64,000 nucleotides of DNA from Phytophthora sp. 'mugwort' (lineage: Eukaryota; Oomycota; Peronosporomycetes; Peronosporales; Peronosporaceae): assembly GCA_033558025.1 (NCBI GenBank), contig JAUCEF010000010.1, positions 2,691,001 to 2,755,000 on the forward strand, in the 5' to 3' direction. Below the pieces are notes generated by a model. It saw only the letters and a list, made by a program, of their open reading frames with translations, had not been told where the DNA came from and made no database searches. Positions within the stretch are counted from its first letter, which is position 1. Each line of letters begins with the position of its first letter. Positions 53,541 to 64,000 of this stretch are shown here, piece after piece. A program made the position numbers and the translations under genes.

Positions 53541-54586
53541 CGATGGTGTACGCCGCATCATGGCTGGCCAGGACAGCGAAGGGTCCGATGAAGCGGTGCA
53601 TCAGCTTGTTGCTCCCTACGGAACTTACTGCGGCGAGTGGTAGGTTCCTAATGTCGAGTATGACTAATTCACCCACATTAAACACGTTTAAGGCTCCTCT
53701 TCTATTCTAGTATTCCTTATGTTTGTCATGTAACTCTGCCATGGTATCACGGACACGGTTGATTACGTTCGCCTGGTGTCTATAAAAGACGCCACTCGTC
53801 TCCGCAAGGAAACCGGTTTTTCACGTCCGAGACCCGGGAGGACAGCGCTTTCCGAGCCTCCCCCCACTTAGAGCTGAAGACGGGATGCTGCCTCGTAGAG
53901 TGAGTGTCACCCGTGGATGGAGCAAGCCATTCAGGTAGAGCGGGGTATACCCGGTCGATGCGCGAAAGTGCAAGCTCAACTATTGGCAGGCGTTCTGACC
54001 AAGTGCGAAGTGACTCTGCACAAATGCTGCGTAGAGTGTCCTCAAGCACTCGTTTGACACGCTCCGTCAGCCCATCCGTTTGAGGATTATCGGCAATAGA
54101 CATGTGCAGCATCGTTCCAAGTAGTTGGAACAGCATTCGCCAAAACAAAGTGATAAACCGCGGGTCACGATCTGAGCCAATTGTCTCCGGTAGACCATGA
54201 TAGCGGAAAATGCCATTCAGGAACAGCTTCACAGCCTATTCCCCGGTCACTGACTCTTCGACCGGAGCAAGATGCGCTATCTTGCTCAGATGGTATATGA
54301 ACACCAAGATGCCGGTTTTTCGTGACCGCCCGCTAGAAGTTAAAGATGAAGTCCAGACTTATCGACTTCCGGCATTCCGCTGGAACGAGCAGGCTTTGCA
54401 AAGGTCCCGAGGCGTGCTCCGCGGGCTTCACCCGCTGACATGTTTCACATGTCTTCACGTACTGTTCGACCCGCTGGTACATGTGTGTCCACCAAGCATA
54501 CTGAGGAACCGATTGGAAGGTCTTCTCGCGGCCTAAGTGACAGCTGGACGGCCCATCGTGCGCCTCCTGAAGGATATCAAACTTGA
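51229..54586 (-). repeat. Large inverted repeat, arm 2
   Basis: Partner of 28724-32081 (n pairs with 83310-n). In this copy the sequence beyond 54586 continues naturally into gypsy RNase H and RT, so this is the less rearranged arm at its inner end. Confidence 0.93.
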
Positions 54587-54700
54587 GATTCTCGTCGTTT
54601 CGTACGACTACCCGTGGTGCTCTACTCGGTAGTAGAGCAGGCCATCGAGCCACTCGTATCGATGAAGCCAGGCTCTCTGACGTTGCGTGAGCCACTCGAT
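53323..54700 (-). pseudogene. Ty3/gypsy integrase with C-terminal domain, copy B
   Basis: Minus-strand frames 54695-54333 (HHCC zinc-binding domain: HLGREKT and CETCQRVKP), 54232-53780 (catalytic core) and 53685-53323 (GPFAVL-type C-terminal block). The breaks are the same as in copy A. It is preceded on the same strand by RNase H and RT, so the domain order is the normal gypsy order. Confidence 0.85.
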
Positions 54701-56040
54701 CTTGGCTTCTTTGCCAGCGGCCAGGAACCGTACCAGAGGTGCCAAGGATTCATCGCCCCGGTACGCCATGCGTATCGGATCGTATAGATCGGTCGTGGCG
54801 CGACTGATGTGCACCAGCGCGTAGTACTGCGTGGCAAATAGTCGGCAAGCCTGTTGAGCTTGGCAGGCTTGTACCCGACGGGGAAGCTGTATCTCGCGAA
54901 GAAGAACAGTCACCTCGCCATCCGTTGGGACAAATGGGGCGAATTCATCGCCGTCCGCAAGGATGCGTGATTTGTGTATATATTAAAAGGGCTGGGAGCA
55001 TTAGAGAGGTGCACCCGAAACCTGACAAGGTCATATTTCATGGCAAGCAGCTCCCAGGCATGAACGGGGTAGTTCCATTCGGCAGCCTTGGGCTGGCTGG
55101 ACTGAAACAAGATCACTCGTTCACGCTGCAGCATCGTTCTGCAGCAATGCGCATTCGATTGCATAATCGGATGCAGACGAAGCTGAATGGCCTCGTCTCG
55201 TCCGGCAGTGCCAGGACAGGTGCCTTCTGAAGGTTTGCTTTACATTGTCAAAGACTTCCTTGTGCTCACACCCGCAGCGCCAGCCGGTATCCTGCATCAG
55301 ACGATCCGACAAGTGTCTAGCCAGGCCCGCGTATACTTCACTGTACTTGTGTAGGCAGTTGGCCCAGCCAGGTCATTCTGGGACGTAAGCGTTGGCCAAG
55401 TCGAAATGACCTTGACCTTCTCCGGGTCAGCTCGAAAACCCGACGTTGCTGACGAAGCAACCGAGAACTTTTATTTATTGCGCCGTGAAGACGCACTTGT
55501 CGACATTGGCATAGAGCTTATTCACTCTCATGACCTCTAACACTCGACAAAGGGCTCCACAAGCACCTCCATATCCGTCTTGCCTCCCTCGGCACGGCTG
55601 TGAACGAAGCTGCCGTCGAAGTATGACTGTACGTACGCACGCAGCGGTCTAAATAACTGCGTGACCAGGCGATTGGACGTCGCTGGGGGATTTTGACAGG
55701 CCCGGTGGCATCACAAGCCGCTCCCAGAGCATACCTCTTGAAGTTCTCACTGCGGTGAGCGGGATGTCGCTCTCGCGCATCAGGATCTGGTAGTATCCGG
55801 CCACCAGATCCAGGGTGCTATACAACCCGCACCCGGCCATGTTGTTCAACAACACATCTTTCCGCGGGATGGGTGTCTGGCCAGCACCGTCGTGCGGTCC
55901 AGCATATTGAAAGCGTGAACCAGACATCACCTCCCGTTCAGCTTCCGAACGCAGAAGGTTGGTGTCGAGTACGGGGATGTCAATTCCCATTTTGTCTCCC
56001 TTGACCTTAGCGTCGAAGAAAGCATCAATGACCTCGCACT
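54701..56040 (-). pseudogene. Ty3/gypsy reverse transcriptase and RNase H, copy B
   Basis: On the minus strand, RT starts with TPIPRKDVLLNNMAGCGLYS and LVAGYYQILMRESDIPLTA (first catalytic Asp region changed to STLDL/VAGYYQ context), then WERLVMPPGLS at about 55720. After a frameshift, NRLVTQLFRPLRAYVQSYFD follows with the catalytic box reading YFDG instead of YFDD (near 55615-55630). RNase H follows at 55164-54910 (AAEWNYPVHAWELLAMKYDL and YTNHASLRTAM, where the usual D of YTDH is N). Frameshifts and these substitutions show it is inactive. Confidence 0.8.
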
Positions 56041-56182
56041 GCTCACGAGGCAGTGGCCATTGTCTGGTGACACATTACTTTGTATTCAGCGCGAGATCGA
56101 CAGATTGAAGAAACATCTTCAATCGCGCCAACACAGCTACGGAGAATAATCAAGTCTTCGGGGGCAGTGTGGAGTAGTTTCA

Positions 56183-56252
56183 GACTTAAATCCACAACGG
56201 ACGCATGGCGACTCCTGCCAAGAATCGCCACCATCCGTTGTGGATTCAAGTC
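56183..56252. repeat. Imperfect foldback, about 28-bp arms
   Basis: Arms about 56183-56211 and 56225-56252 are reverse complements apart from one mismatch and short gaps; the outer 18 bp (TTAAATCCACAACGGA side) match except for one base. It lies within about 200 bp of foreign sequence inserted between the RT leader (DRGIRH) and the RT domain. Confidence 0.75.
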
Positions 56253-56935
56253 ACGTGCCTGATCCCACGATCCGGTGGGACTTGTGACGGCGAATCCTTG
56301 GACACCACTTTCTCGAACTCCTTCATCAAAGAATACACCGGATCCTTCGGGTTATTGAGAGTCTCAGAACCGAAGCGCGAAGCATGCTGGAAGGAGAATG
56401 CTCCCAGAACGTCCTCGTCCATAACCGATGAGGAATTCAATTCCTCAGGAGTGGGCTCTTGCTTCAGAAGTATCACCTCCGCGATCTCCCCAGTCTTCAG
56501 GTTAGCCAGGAAATTTGTCGGTGTTTACTCTTCGAGGTTCAGGAGCTCTGACACTTCGGGCTGCGGCTCTAGCTGGATGCCGCCTTCCTTAACCCAATGG
56601 CCGGTCTCGCCGTCGAGGATGTGATAACACCCTTTGACTCGCCCTAATCGGAAGAACCCAGACCCTGGGTTCCGAGTCGCTTGAAGCGACCCCGGTCTGA
56701 AGTGGTCGACTTGCGGTCTCGACTATGTCGTCGACGGCGACCGCGACGTGTGGTACTTTGTTACCCACGTCAGTGGACGTCTCATTGACGATGTCCAAAG
56801 CAGCAAGGGCTTCGTGTGGAATATGATTACCCACCCAAGAAGCGCGTCTCGCCGCTTCTTCTTCAGTTAAGGTGTGGGCGACCCACACAGGAAGCGCATT
56901 TTGCGCCTTCCTCGACAGTTTCGGTCTGAGTGATT
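56246..56935 (-). pseudogene. Gypsy polyprotein linker between protease and RT
   Basis: Minus-strand frames include MKEFEKVVSKDSPSQVPPDR followed by GIRH, the conserved leader just before gypsy RT. Upstream of it are VGNKVPHVAVAVDDIVETAS and the linker motifs HTLTEEEAARRAS and HTKITQTETVEEGAKCAS. A related motif recurs at about 58070-58115 on the far side of captured sequence. Confidence 0.65.
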
Positions 56936-56936
56936 T

Positions 56937-57396
56937 TGGTGTGGAACATGTATGACCACGCTGAGGTACGTTTCGTATTCAGCGATGACCCGCGTAAGTA
57001 CGCTCGCGTCACGAAAGCGTTCAAGGGCAACGAGAACGTGTCATCACGCACGTTATGACCATACTGGGCGATAAAGATCCAAAGACGAACTTCATCATGG
57101 AGATCCCGGGCACTGAGGAGGAGATTCCGTGCGACCAGGTTCTGTTTGCCATGGGGTTCGAGCGCCCGGAGCAGAAGATCGCGGAAGCTCTTGATCTGGA
57201 GGTGGACCGGCGTCGCAACATCCGCGCAGCCTATGTCGACTACCAGACGTCAGCAGAGGGCGTGTTCGCCGCTGGCGATAGTCGCTGCGGTCAGTCTCTG
57301 GTTATATGGGCGATTAACGAAGGCCATGGAGTTGCGGACGCTGTCGAGAAAAACTTATTGCAGGAGGGTTTCCAGGTGGAGGTGTCCCAGAACTAG
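56937..57396 (+). pseudogene. Glutamate synthase C-terminal fragment (captured)
   Basis: The plus strand reads MYDHAEVRFVFSDDPRKYAR and VTKAFKG, then after a one-base shift near 57030 DKDPKTNFIMEIPGTEEEIP, QVLFAMGFERPEQKIAEAL, GVFAAGDSRCGQSLVIWAIN and a stop at 57396. This is the FAD/NAD(P)-binding C-terminal end of the glutamate synthase small subunit or domain (GltD-like), including the conserved FAAGD and GQSLVxWAI motifs. Only about 150 residues are present, in opposite orientation to the surrounding gypsy. It is a host-gene piece, not a working gene. Confidence 0.85.
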
Positions 57397-57728
57397 CGCT
57401 TCGGTTAAATCCTGCACCACCGCCTCAGATGACAGTATGTACCGGTATTCAAAAGTCTTCAATGACCCACATTGATGGCTTATGAAGAGCGTCTTCAAAT
57501 CAACACGACGATAAAATCTAGCTGGAAAGGAATCGGCAGTGACCAACTCAAAAATGGGCAAAGCTGAGGGATGATCATTGTAATCCACACGGTGAACCCG
57601 CTGAGTTAAGTAGCGTTAGGATGTCCCATTCCATTAGGGGAAGCGATGATATCCAAGGAGCTGGAGACTCAGCAAAAGGTCATCGAACTGTGGTATGGTA
57701 CGGGTATTATACTGTACGTGAGAACTCC
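57397..57728. other. Unrecognised stretch between captured fragments
   Basis: The minus strand is open (57588-57355; DYNDHPSALPIFELVTADSF) and protein-like, possibly a third captured exon. I do not recognise it. Confidence 0.35.
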
Positions 57729-58072
57729 TTACATGCGGATGATAGGCACTCGACCGCGCAGTTTCGAGACCCCGGCCTTGAGAGCTTCGCTGTTGGTCTT
57801 GTTGTAACGAAGGTCCAGTACGCGAACGCCTGTGAGCGTACTCATGTCCGTCACCTTGCCGCAGTCAGACAGGTTGAGTTCATGCACGTTCTTCGAAGGC
57901 AACACGTCTTCAGGCTGCATGCAACCGGAGAGATTGCGCATGTGAATCCTTGACAAGGCAGACACGTCGCACACGTTCGGGCAGTGACGTAGCGACAGCA
58001 TGTGAACCAATTCCAGGGCTGCTACGTCACTAATGCTCGGGCAGTAGCTCAGATTCAGCTCTCGAAGCGCGT
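57729..58072 (-). pseudogene. Leucine-rich repeat fragment (captured)
   Basis: The minus strand reads four to five LRR units of about 20-24 residues: LRELNLSYCPSISDVAALEL, VHMLSLRHCPNVCDVSAL, IHMRNLSGCMQPEDV, VHELNLSDCGKVTDMSTL and VRVLDLRYNKTNSEAL, then RVPIIRM and a stop. The cysteine-type consensus (LNLSxCxxxTDVSxL) is that of oomycete LRR proteins. It joins gypsy linker sequence at about 58072 within a short overlap where both readings are open, and is in the same orientation as the gypsy. The parent gene is not in this window. Confidence 0.8.
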
Positions 58073-58749
58073 CGTGCGCCTTCCTCGCCGATTTCAGTCT
58101 GGGTGACTTGGTGTGAATCTTGGCTACCCACCTTGTTGGTGCCACCAGGCACCGCCATCCTTGAAGCCTTCGCCGCCAGTCTAGATTCCGGCGGGGGTCC
58201 TGTAAGGACTGCCGCATTCGTCCAGGCGCAGCTTCTGCTACCACCACTTCTAGGGAGGAGCTCAATACGTTGACGGCTCCCAAACATTCACTGGATACCC
58301 CTGCATCGCGGTGCCCCTTTCGGACACCCCAGTTCCTGGCAGAGGTGGGAACATGACTCACCGATGCTCTGCCAGTACTGGCGGGCCGGCTGCACCCAAT
58401 GGCTTTGTTTCGCTAATCGATCCGTTGCCCATGTTTCTCGAGCCAGGGTATGCCCAGGGTCAAGTCATACATGTCCATCTTTAGGCCTGTATACTGTTCC
58501 ATGCTGCCGAAGTACTCGAACTTTACAACTAAATCCACATGGATCTTAGGAATGGTGATCATCGTTCTGTCGGCCAGTTATACCACACTGTCCCGTTGCC
58601 TTTGTTTTTTCGTAAAGCATCGGCCAACTTGTTGCTGTTCTCCGCAACAGTCTGGTGGCGTGCGAAGTTCTTCGACGCCCCGGCGTCTATTAAGACTCGG
58701 AAGGGATGCGTATATTCCCGTATACTTACGAGCTTACGTGCACTCTAGT
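58073..58749 (-). pseudogene. Ty3/gypsy protease, copy B
   Basis: On the minus strand from 58749: HPFRVLIDAGASKNFARHQT (aspartic protease active site DAGAS), then in shifted frames KIHVDLVVKFEYFGSMEQY, MYDLTLGIPWLEKHGQRID (protease C-terminal motif), then the linker RNWGVRKGHRDAGVSSECLG and ending with TQTEIGEEGARRAS at the LRR junction. It belongs to the same minus-strand element as the RT and integrase further along. Confidence 0.75.
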
Positions 58750-59290
58750 ACTAACACGCTGGTCTTCTTTGATTCGAGATTGCACAAACGCTTGGGGGTT
58801 AAGTCACCATGGTGCGCGCACCAGCGCCCCTCATGAATACTTAGATCTTCCCAAGTAGAGCGCCCCGCCCCTACTGCTGTCCTGCGTTCAGCTATCCACG
58901 GGGTCGAGGCCTTCATGTACTCTACTCTATATTTCATTGATTTAAAACCACGCAGGCGAGGAGCACTGGTCATAATATTATGGTCAACCAGAAAGGAGAG
59001 ACATGACCACGAATAGCGCCACTGGTTCCATGCGTCGAGTACTGCGGTCCCATATGGCGCGAATCCCGTGTGGACTCCGTTTTGGAGTTGCCGTTGCGAA
59101 GTGTTGTCCCGACCTTCCGGTGTTGCAGTGATTGGACAGGCTTTCAGTGTATCTATCAGCACTGTTATACGTGTGGTAAGATTACTAGTCTCTATTGCAA
59201 ATGATCAGGAATTAACATGCAGTATTTGTGGTTGTATGAACACAGGTCGCCACATTCCTGGTGGCTAGAGGACGATCGTGCCTTGCCCGT
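58750..59290. other. Probable gypsy gag remnant, not resolved
   Basis: A minus-strand frame (59162-58734) precedes the protease and could be decayed gag, but no zinc knuckle or capsid motif is clear. Confidence 0.35.
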
Positions 59291-59299
59291 CCGCGATGT

Positions 59300-60195
59300 G
59301 TGACTACCATCGTTAGATGGGTGGGGTTGAGTCCACGACCTGTTGCGGCTGCAGTGCTATTCGCTGTAGCTCTCCGTGTGCTTTAGAAAATACTACAATA
59401 CATTCTTCTTGGACCCTGTCGATATGGCGATTCATGAATGCGTTCATCGTATATCGCGAGCCCAGAAGCAGAGAGGTGAACCGACAGCAGATCATGCACA
59501 GTGCCTGGAGGTGATGTTGGTGCACCTTCTGCAGGTCACTGCCGAAGATTCGTGGAGGAAGTATATGCTACATGATATTTTGCCAACATATTGTATATAT
59601 CGCTAACGAGTGTATTGATGTAGAGCTGCTCGCTAGGGCCTCCAAAGCCTACGCGGGGACTGTTTCGGCTGAACATCACCTCACTGAGTTTCCAAAGTGG
59701 ACGCAGATTCGAGAGGGTGTTCGCAATCGACCCCGGCACCAGTGAAAGTCTGTTTATTCAGGACGGAGAAAGTGATACAGCGCTGCGCTACGAGATTCTA
59801 CGGCGAGGCATGTAGCGAGGGCATAAGCTCTAAGTGTGGAGGAGGTGAGTTCTCCTGTATGTATACTAACAGGTTGTTTGTGCCTTGGTGATGTAGCGTG
59901 TACCTGTGTGATCGTGTGCATCCCAACCACTACGTGGGCAACACCATGACGCCACCAGATCCGGCACGTCAAATGGAAGAACGACGAAGAGAGCCAGCTT
60001 CCTCGTGTAGGCCGCGACATCCAGATGAGCGGGCTTGGCAAGAAGCATCGATGTGCTGCGACCGAAGACGGCGAGAGCAAGGATGAGTTAGGAGAGGCTG
60101 ACGATGGAGGTGCAAGTGATAATGGTGGAAGCGATGCGGCAGCCACAGCGGCACCACGTGAGGAGGCAAGTGACGAAAAAGCCGATAACGAGTAG
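59300..60195 (+). pseudogene. Unidentified repeat-derived gene fragment
   Basis: Plus-strand frames include LTEFPKWTQIREGVRNRPRH (about 59685-59740), DTALRYEIL, then after a likely GT-AG intron (about 59845-59895) YLCDRVHPNHYVGNTMT, KNDEESQLPRVGRDIQMSGL followed by GKKHRCA, and an acidic, Gly/Asp/Ala-rich tail ending DEKADNE at 60195. The order looks like the C-terminal end of one multi-exon gene of a repetitive family. I cannot assign it to a named family. Frame changes suggest decay. Confidence 0.45.
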
Positions 60196-62590
60196 GGACG
60201 ACGCGTATAGTGAAAAAGGACTTCGAACAGTGTTTGATTGCTTAGGCGATTAGTTCATTACATTGGTAGCGATCAATGGTTACCTTGCATAGTTTGGCAG
60301 AAATGTTTGACCTCTCTCTGGTTCTTGCAAAAAAAGTCATTCCCAATACGTATAATATCGAACTGCTTGAAATCCGTCTTGTGACGTTGGTGTGTCCGAC
60401 AACATGCAGGTCCATAGCGCTACGATACAACTTGCAAGCGATCGGTCGGGATCAGGGCAGCTTCCCGCAAAACATAAAAGGATTTCTATGTCGTACTGAC
60501 AGTAGGCAAAACAAAAAGCAAATTAGACTTTTTCTGAACACGTGCATATACAACATGTTTGGTTGTGGACAGGGGCAATAAAAGCCGAGTGTGTGAGGGG
60601 GAGGGTGTTGCGAGTATCATCGGGAAATCCGCACCCTGGCCGACCCAACTCCAGTACACACACTTCTTAAACAAAATTGGCAAACGTGTGATATTGCCAT
60701 GCATAAATTGCTCCCAGGCTCTGAGTATTGTCATGCGTACGGTAAATCAGACATATTTGTAACAATAATTACAACCCAAGTACGAGGAGATCAAGAAAAA
60801 GATCCCGCCTCAAATCAGACGGACCATAATCGACCGGGCACCTTGTCGCGGGTGCGGTAGCAAAATCTCTCTGCGTTGTTGAAAGACCTGTATGCAGGTG
60901 TTCTAGGTTGTGTCCAGAATCGGATTTGTCGTGGATTCCAGAAACATGGCCTACAGCATGCGCGTATACTCATCGGGTTGTCGGGCCTGAACAAGCCACG
61001 TATCGAGGGAGATTATCGATAAATTGGTATCCGCGGAAATTCCCCGCACGGATACCAACCCACAGCTCTTCGAGACCGGTGCTGACGTAGATGTTGCATG
61101 GACGTGTTGGCCGGTACATCCAATGTCGCCATGCATGACGTATGGAAAACGCACCAAATAATACCCCCAGCCCTTAGCTGAGTTTACACAGGGTGATGAA
61201 GACGGATACCTGTGTTAAAGTAGAATGCGTCGCCCGGACGGAGTTCCTCGATTTTACAGGAGAAGTGCGAGACGCTGCGATGAACAAGTGGGTTGTTCCT
61301 TGCAACCCCTTATCTATCCCAGAAGTACAACTGTCGCATTAAAGTGGGGTGTGCTTGGCGATCACGTTTGAAAGCGTGCGCAAAAATGGTGCATCTGCAC
61401 GAAGTTTGGTACTATAACCGTGTTATATGTCTCACGTTGAGGCCTGCATGAGGCTCTTCGACTACATCGTGTACGCGAGAGAAAAAAAAAACATCATTAC
61501 ACGCTGACGAACCATCTGGATGGAGAGCAATGGTGGCGTTTCGGGCCAGTGAACGCAATGGGTTGTCGCTCGAAGGCAACATATAGGAGCTGGCTAAGAA
61601 TTTTCGGCAGGAGATCTTCAAAAATCAAGTAGCAAAACATTCCACAGGATTCCGCTGAAAGTTTTAAGCCGCTCTTGGTCGACGCAAAAAAAGCGTTGGT
61701 CGTATGGTTATCTCCGATCGACGGTGAGCGCTTGTACGTGCGCGTCGAACAATGCCTTAACAAAGAACCGACGTCTTTCGAAGATCTGCAGATCGTCGAT
61801 GTGGGCTTTACGACACATATCGCGAGGCTGCCTTACGGACTGGCAAAAATAGGATGATGCGAACTGGGTGGCGTAAATGTGAAAAGCAGCTGAATTTCAA
61901 AAGCCATTTTAGCTTCGTCAGCTATTTGCAACAGTATCAGTGTACGATAACTTCACCGGCTATGGGATGCGTTCAATGGGGACTCCGTACAGCAGGTGGA
62001 AAAAGTCAGCACCTCCACGACTTCGACATCTTTCAGCCTTGAGTTCAAGTAGGACGTTTGATCTGACTTCCGACATCCGTGACAACGGATGTCGGACGCA
62101 TGCAAAAAAAATCACAAAACGTTTAATTACGATGAAGGTGTTCGAGAAATTCAACATATTATGTCCGATTCTTCAGTTCAAAAAAAAATGACCCAGCCGC
62201 GAGGTTGTATTTTGCGAGAGAAATCAAAGATTTCATTATATCTGAAGGATTGACTAGACCGTCCTATGACACCGCGAAACATGCAACTTGAATCGTTTAA
62301 CAAAACGCATTGCCCTCATACGCCATTTTTTCTGTCGCGAAAATAATCCTCTCGATCTATCTGGAGCAGGGCTCCGAGCAAATAATATCACTACCGCGAT
62401 TGCGGTACTTTTTGCGGATTATTGCTTCTGGCGTGAATAGTATATAGTATATTACGATACGGGCGAATTAGTACAAATAGTTGGAAGCGCGACTGCCCAC
62501 CAGCCGTTTCGCACAGTCAACCACCATATCTGGCCCCGTTAGCATCGCCAACCTCCCGCAGCGTTCGCTCTCCAATTCTCAACCTCTCCA
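60196..62590. other. No gene recognised
   Basis: Only short frames are present. One at 61675-61857 (VVWLSPIDGERLYVRVEQ) is protein-like but isolated. Small inverted repeats occur at about 61025-61059 (10-bp arms, TTGGTATCCG) and 62073-62094 (9-bp arms). Nothing else is recognised. Confidence 0.5.
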
Positions 62591-62599
62591 TGACGTCCC

Positions 62600-63430
62600 G
62601 ATAACTCGCCGCGTTCTTCTTCATGCCTCTGGAGCCAGGGCTCTACCGCTGCATCTGCGAACTACCCCGCAAGCAAGCCGTCCGCACAAGTTACAGCAAC
62701 TTGATGTATCACCTGCCTTCGTTCCACCCCACGCACGACAATGATATTATGGGTTTCAACAGCGAAACCTGACCATCCTAGAAGTCTTTGGCTTCGTGGA
62801 CGTGGCTACCAGCCACATGTAAGACTGGCTTCGTTGGCTGTCGAGCGGAACCTGCCATTGCGCGAGTTGGACGACCACGGGCACGGCAGCTGGTCCGAAC
62901 GAGCCCTGCGTCGGCGATGACACTGAAGATCTACAATGAGAGGGTGATTACCTGCGTCGGTGCTACTATCGCGAAGGAGATAGGCACGTGCTTCGAGATC
63001 ATGTGGGACGGATGAACCTCTGATACGCACCACTTCGTCGGGGTGCTCGTCATCTACTACACTACCAACGGCCGCGTCGATCGGCTGATTGGTCTGTCCC
63101 CTATTGGGGATGGTCAGACGGCTGGTGCTAAAAAAAAATGATTATTTCGAAGCGATTATTGGGGTGTAAGGCAAGTCTGCTATGATGGTTGAGTTTGTGG
63201 TGGTGTCAATTGTTCAACCAACCAGTGCATCGTCGTGAAGCTGAGCGTTACTATCGTTCCTATGGTAGAAGTACCAACCATCGATACAACTTGGCGGTGG
63301 TCAAGTTTATGGCCGAGGATCTATTTCTCAGATACGTCGCTTAATGATAAACCTTCGACTTCTCAACAATGCCACTAAACTGGCAGCCTTAAATGCAACT
63401 CGGTGGTCTTCAGTGTAGAAGATGATCGAC
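62600..63430 (+). pseudogene. hAT transposase fragment (second family)
   Basis: Plus-strand frames read FFMPLEPGLYRCICELPRKQ and YSNLMYHLPSFHPTHD (BED-finger region), then FGFVDVATSHM-like in a shifted frame, LVRTSPASAMTLKIYNERV, CVGATIAKEIGTCFEIMWDG with WTSDTHHFVGV-like continuation, and NGRVDRLIGLSPIGDGQTAG. The core then decays, with NATKLAALNATRWSSV near 63370-63415. The C-terminal dimerisation domain is not seen before 63500. It is distinct from the hAT at 17.6 kb. Confidence 0.75.
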
Positions 63431-63520
63431 AAATATTGTAAAAGCGGTATTATTAACCCGGGGTATAATACTAGAATCCCTTCCACAACCGGGCTTGAAA
63501 TACAGATTTGGGGAATTACA

Positions 63521-63582
63521 ATTGTAAGGCACCGCAAACATGTACTAAGACAAGCCAGTATATGTTTGCGGTGCCTTACAAT
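63521..63582. repeat. Foldback, 26-bp arms
   Basis: Arms 63521-63546 and 63557-63582 are reverse complements with one mismatch and a 10-base loop. It lies about 90 bp after the second hAT relic. Confidence 0.9.
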
Positions 63583-64000
63583 ATTACTATGACGAGCCTA
63601 TCATTCGGCGTCTTTATGCGAAGTCGAGTTCGACGTCATCAATTTCAATGTCGCTGCCTTCGTCAGCGAGAAGAAGCTGGGACACCTCGTCCCACGATCT
63701 CCTCACGCTCTTCGCCAACAAGAAGGCGGCAAAACTCAAGGCCGTAGAACTCATGGCAAGCAAGAACCAGCTCCGCGTCGGCCCCCATAAAGCAACAGCG
63801 GGGGCTGTGTTGGATGGATGGCGGCACAACATAACATCCTCTGACGTATGGTAAATGCGAGAATGGTACCCGAGTGCGATAAAATTTACTTCCCACCCGG
63901 TGCAAGAGTGTTGCTTTCGAGCGATAATTCTAGAGCGTCCGAATAATCTAATTCAATACAGGGCTCTAATAGAAGGAGGCTTCTAGAAGGAGGTCATGTC
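63583..64000. other. No gene recognised
   Basis: Short frames on both strands at 63600-63905; none recognised. Confidence 0.45.

Noticed and set aside
57055..57396. Intact small gene for a glutamate synthase-like protein
   Set aside because: It is only the C-terminal end of the enzyme; homology continues upstream in another frame to about 56937 and then stops, so it is a captured fragment.

Overview
The window looks like repeat-rich DNA from an oomycete, most likely a Phytophthora or close relative. The reasons are short GT-AG introns of about 58-87 bp in most cases, Ty3/gypsy, Ty1/copia and tyrosine-recombinase retroelements of the types common in that group, plant-like mariner, pogo, MULE and hAT transposons, and a three-repeat Myb protein. 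The species cannot be named from sequence alone. Nothing prokaryotic is present (no operons, Shine-Dalgarno sites or CRISPR).

Only about 8 kb carries genes that look intact: a Cys/His-knuckle regulator-like protein (21975-23483, minus), a three-repeat Myb factor with at least two introns (23933-26497, minus), a 1188-residue secreted, membrane-anchored protein with twelve 59-residue repeats (42846-46412, plus), and a possible 57-residue tail-anchored protein just after it (46672-46845). A flavin-reductase pseudogene follows at 47.3-47.8 kb.

The rest is nested, decayed transposons. 1-9.1 kb: a pogo-like relic, a TA-flanked MITE, and a gypsy element split by a mariner that itself carries a tRNA-like sequence. 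9.9-12.2 kb: an ORF cluster I do not recognise. 13.1-17.5 kb: a MULE-type gene with introns, split by a pogo-like element. 17.6-19.4 kb: a hAT. 27.8-32.4 kb: a transposon HTH fragment, then a copia gag joined directly to the 3' half of a gypsy. 32.7-42.5 kb: a second copia with a complete Ngaro/DIRS-like element inserted at 35246-40765, recognisable by split direct repeats and a tyrosine recombinase. 48.1-58.8 kb: gypsy fragments on the minus strand, including a copy that holds pieces of two host-type genes (a glutamate synthase C terminus and a leucine-rich repeat segment). 59-64 kb: an unknown repeat relic and a second hAT.

The most unusual large-scale structure is a 3.36 kb inverted repeat (28724-32081 against 51229-54586). 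It shows no indels and only two differences that I noticed, yet the LTRs attached to the two arms become clearly different within 30 bp of their start. This points to recent copying or gene conversion between older elements. The same arms carry a gag-like gene that runs antisense to integrase and the LTR.
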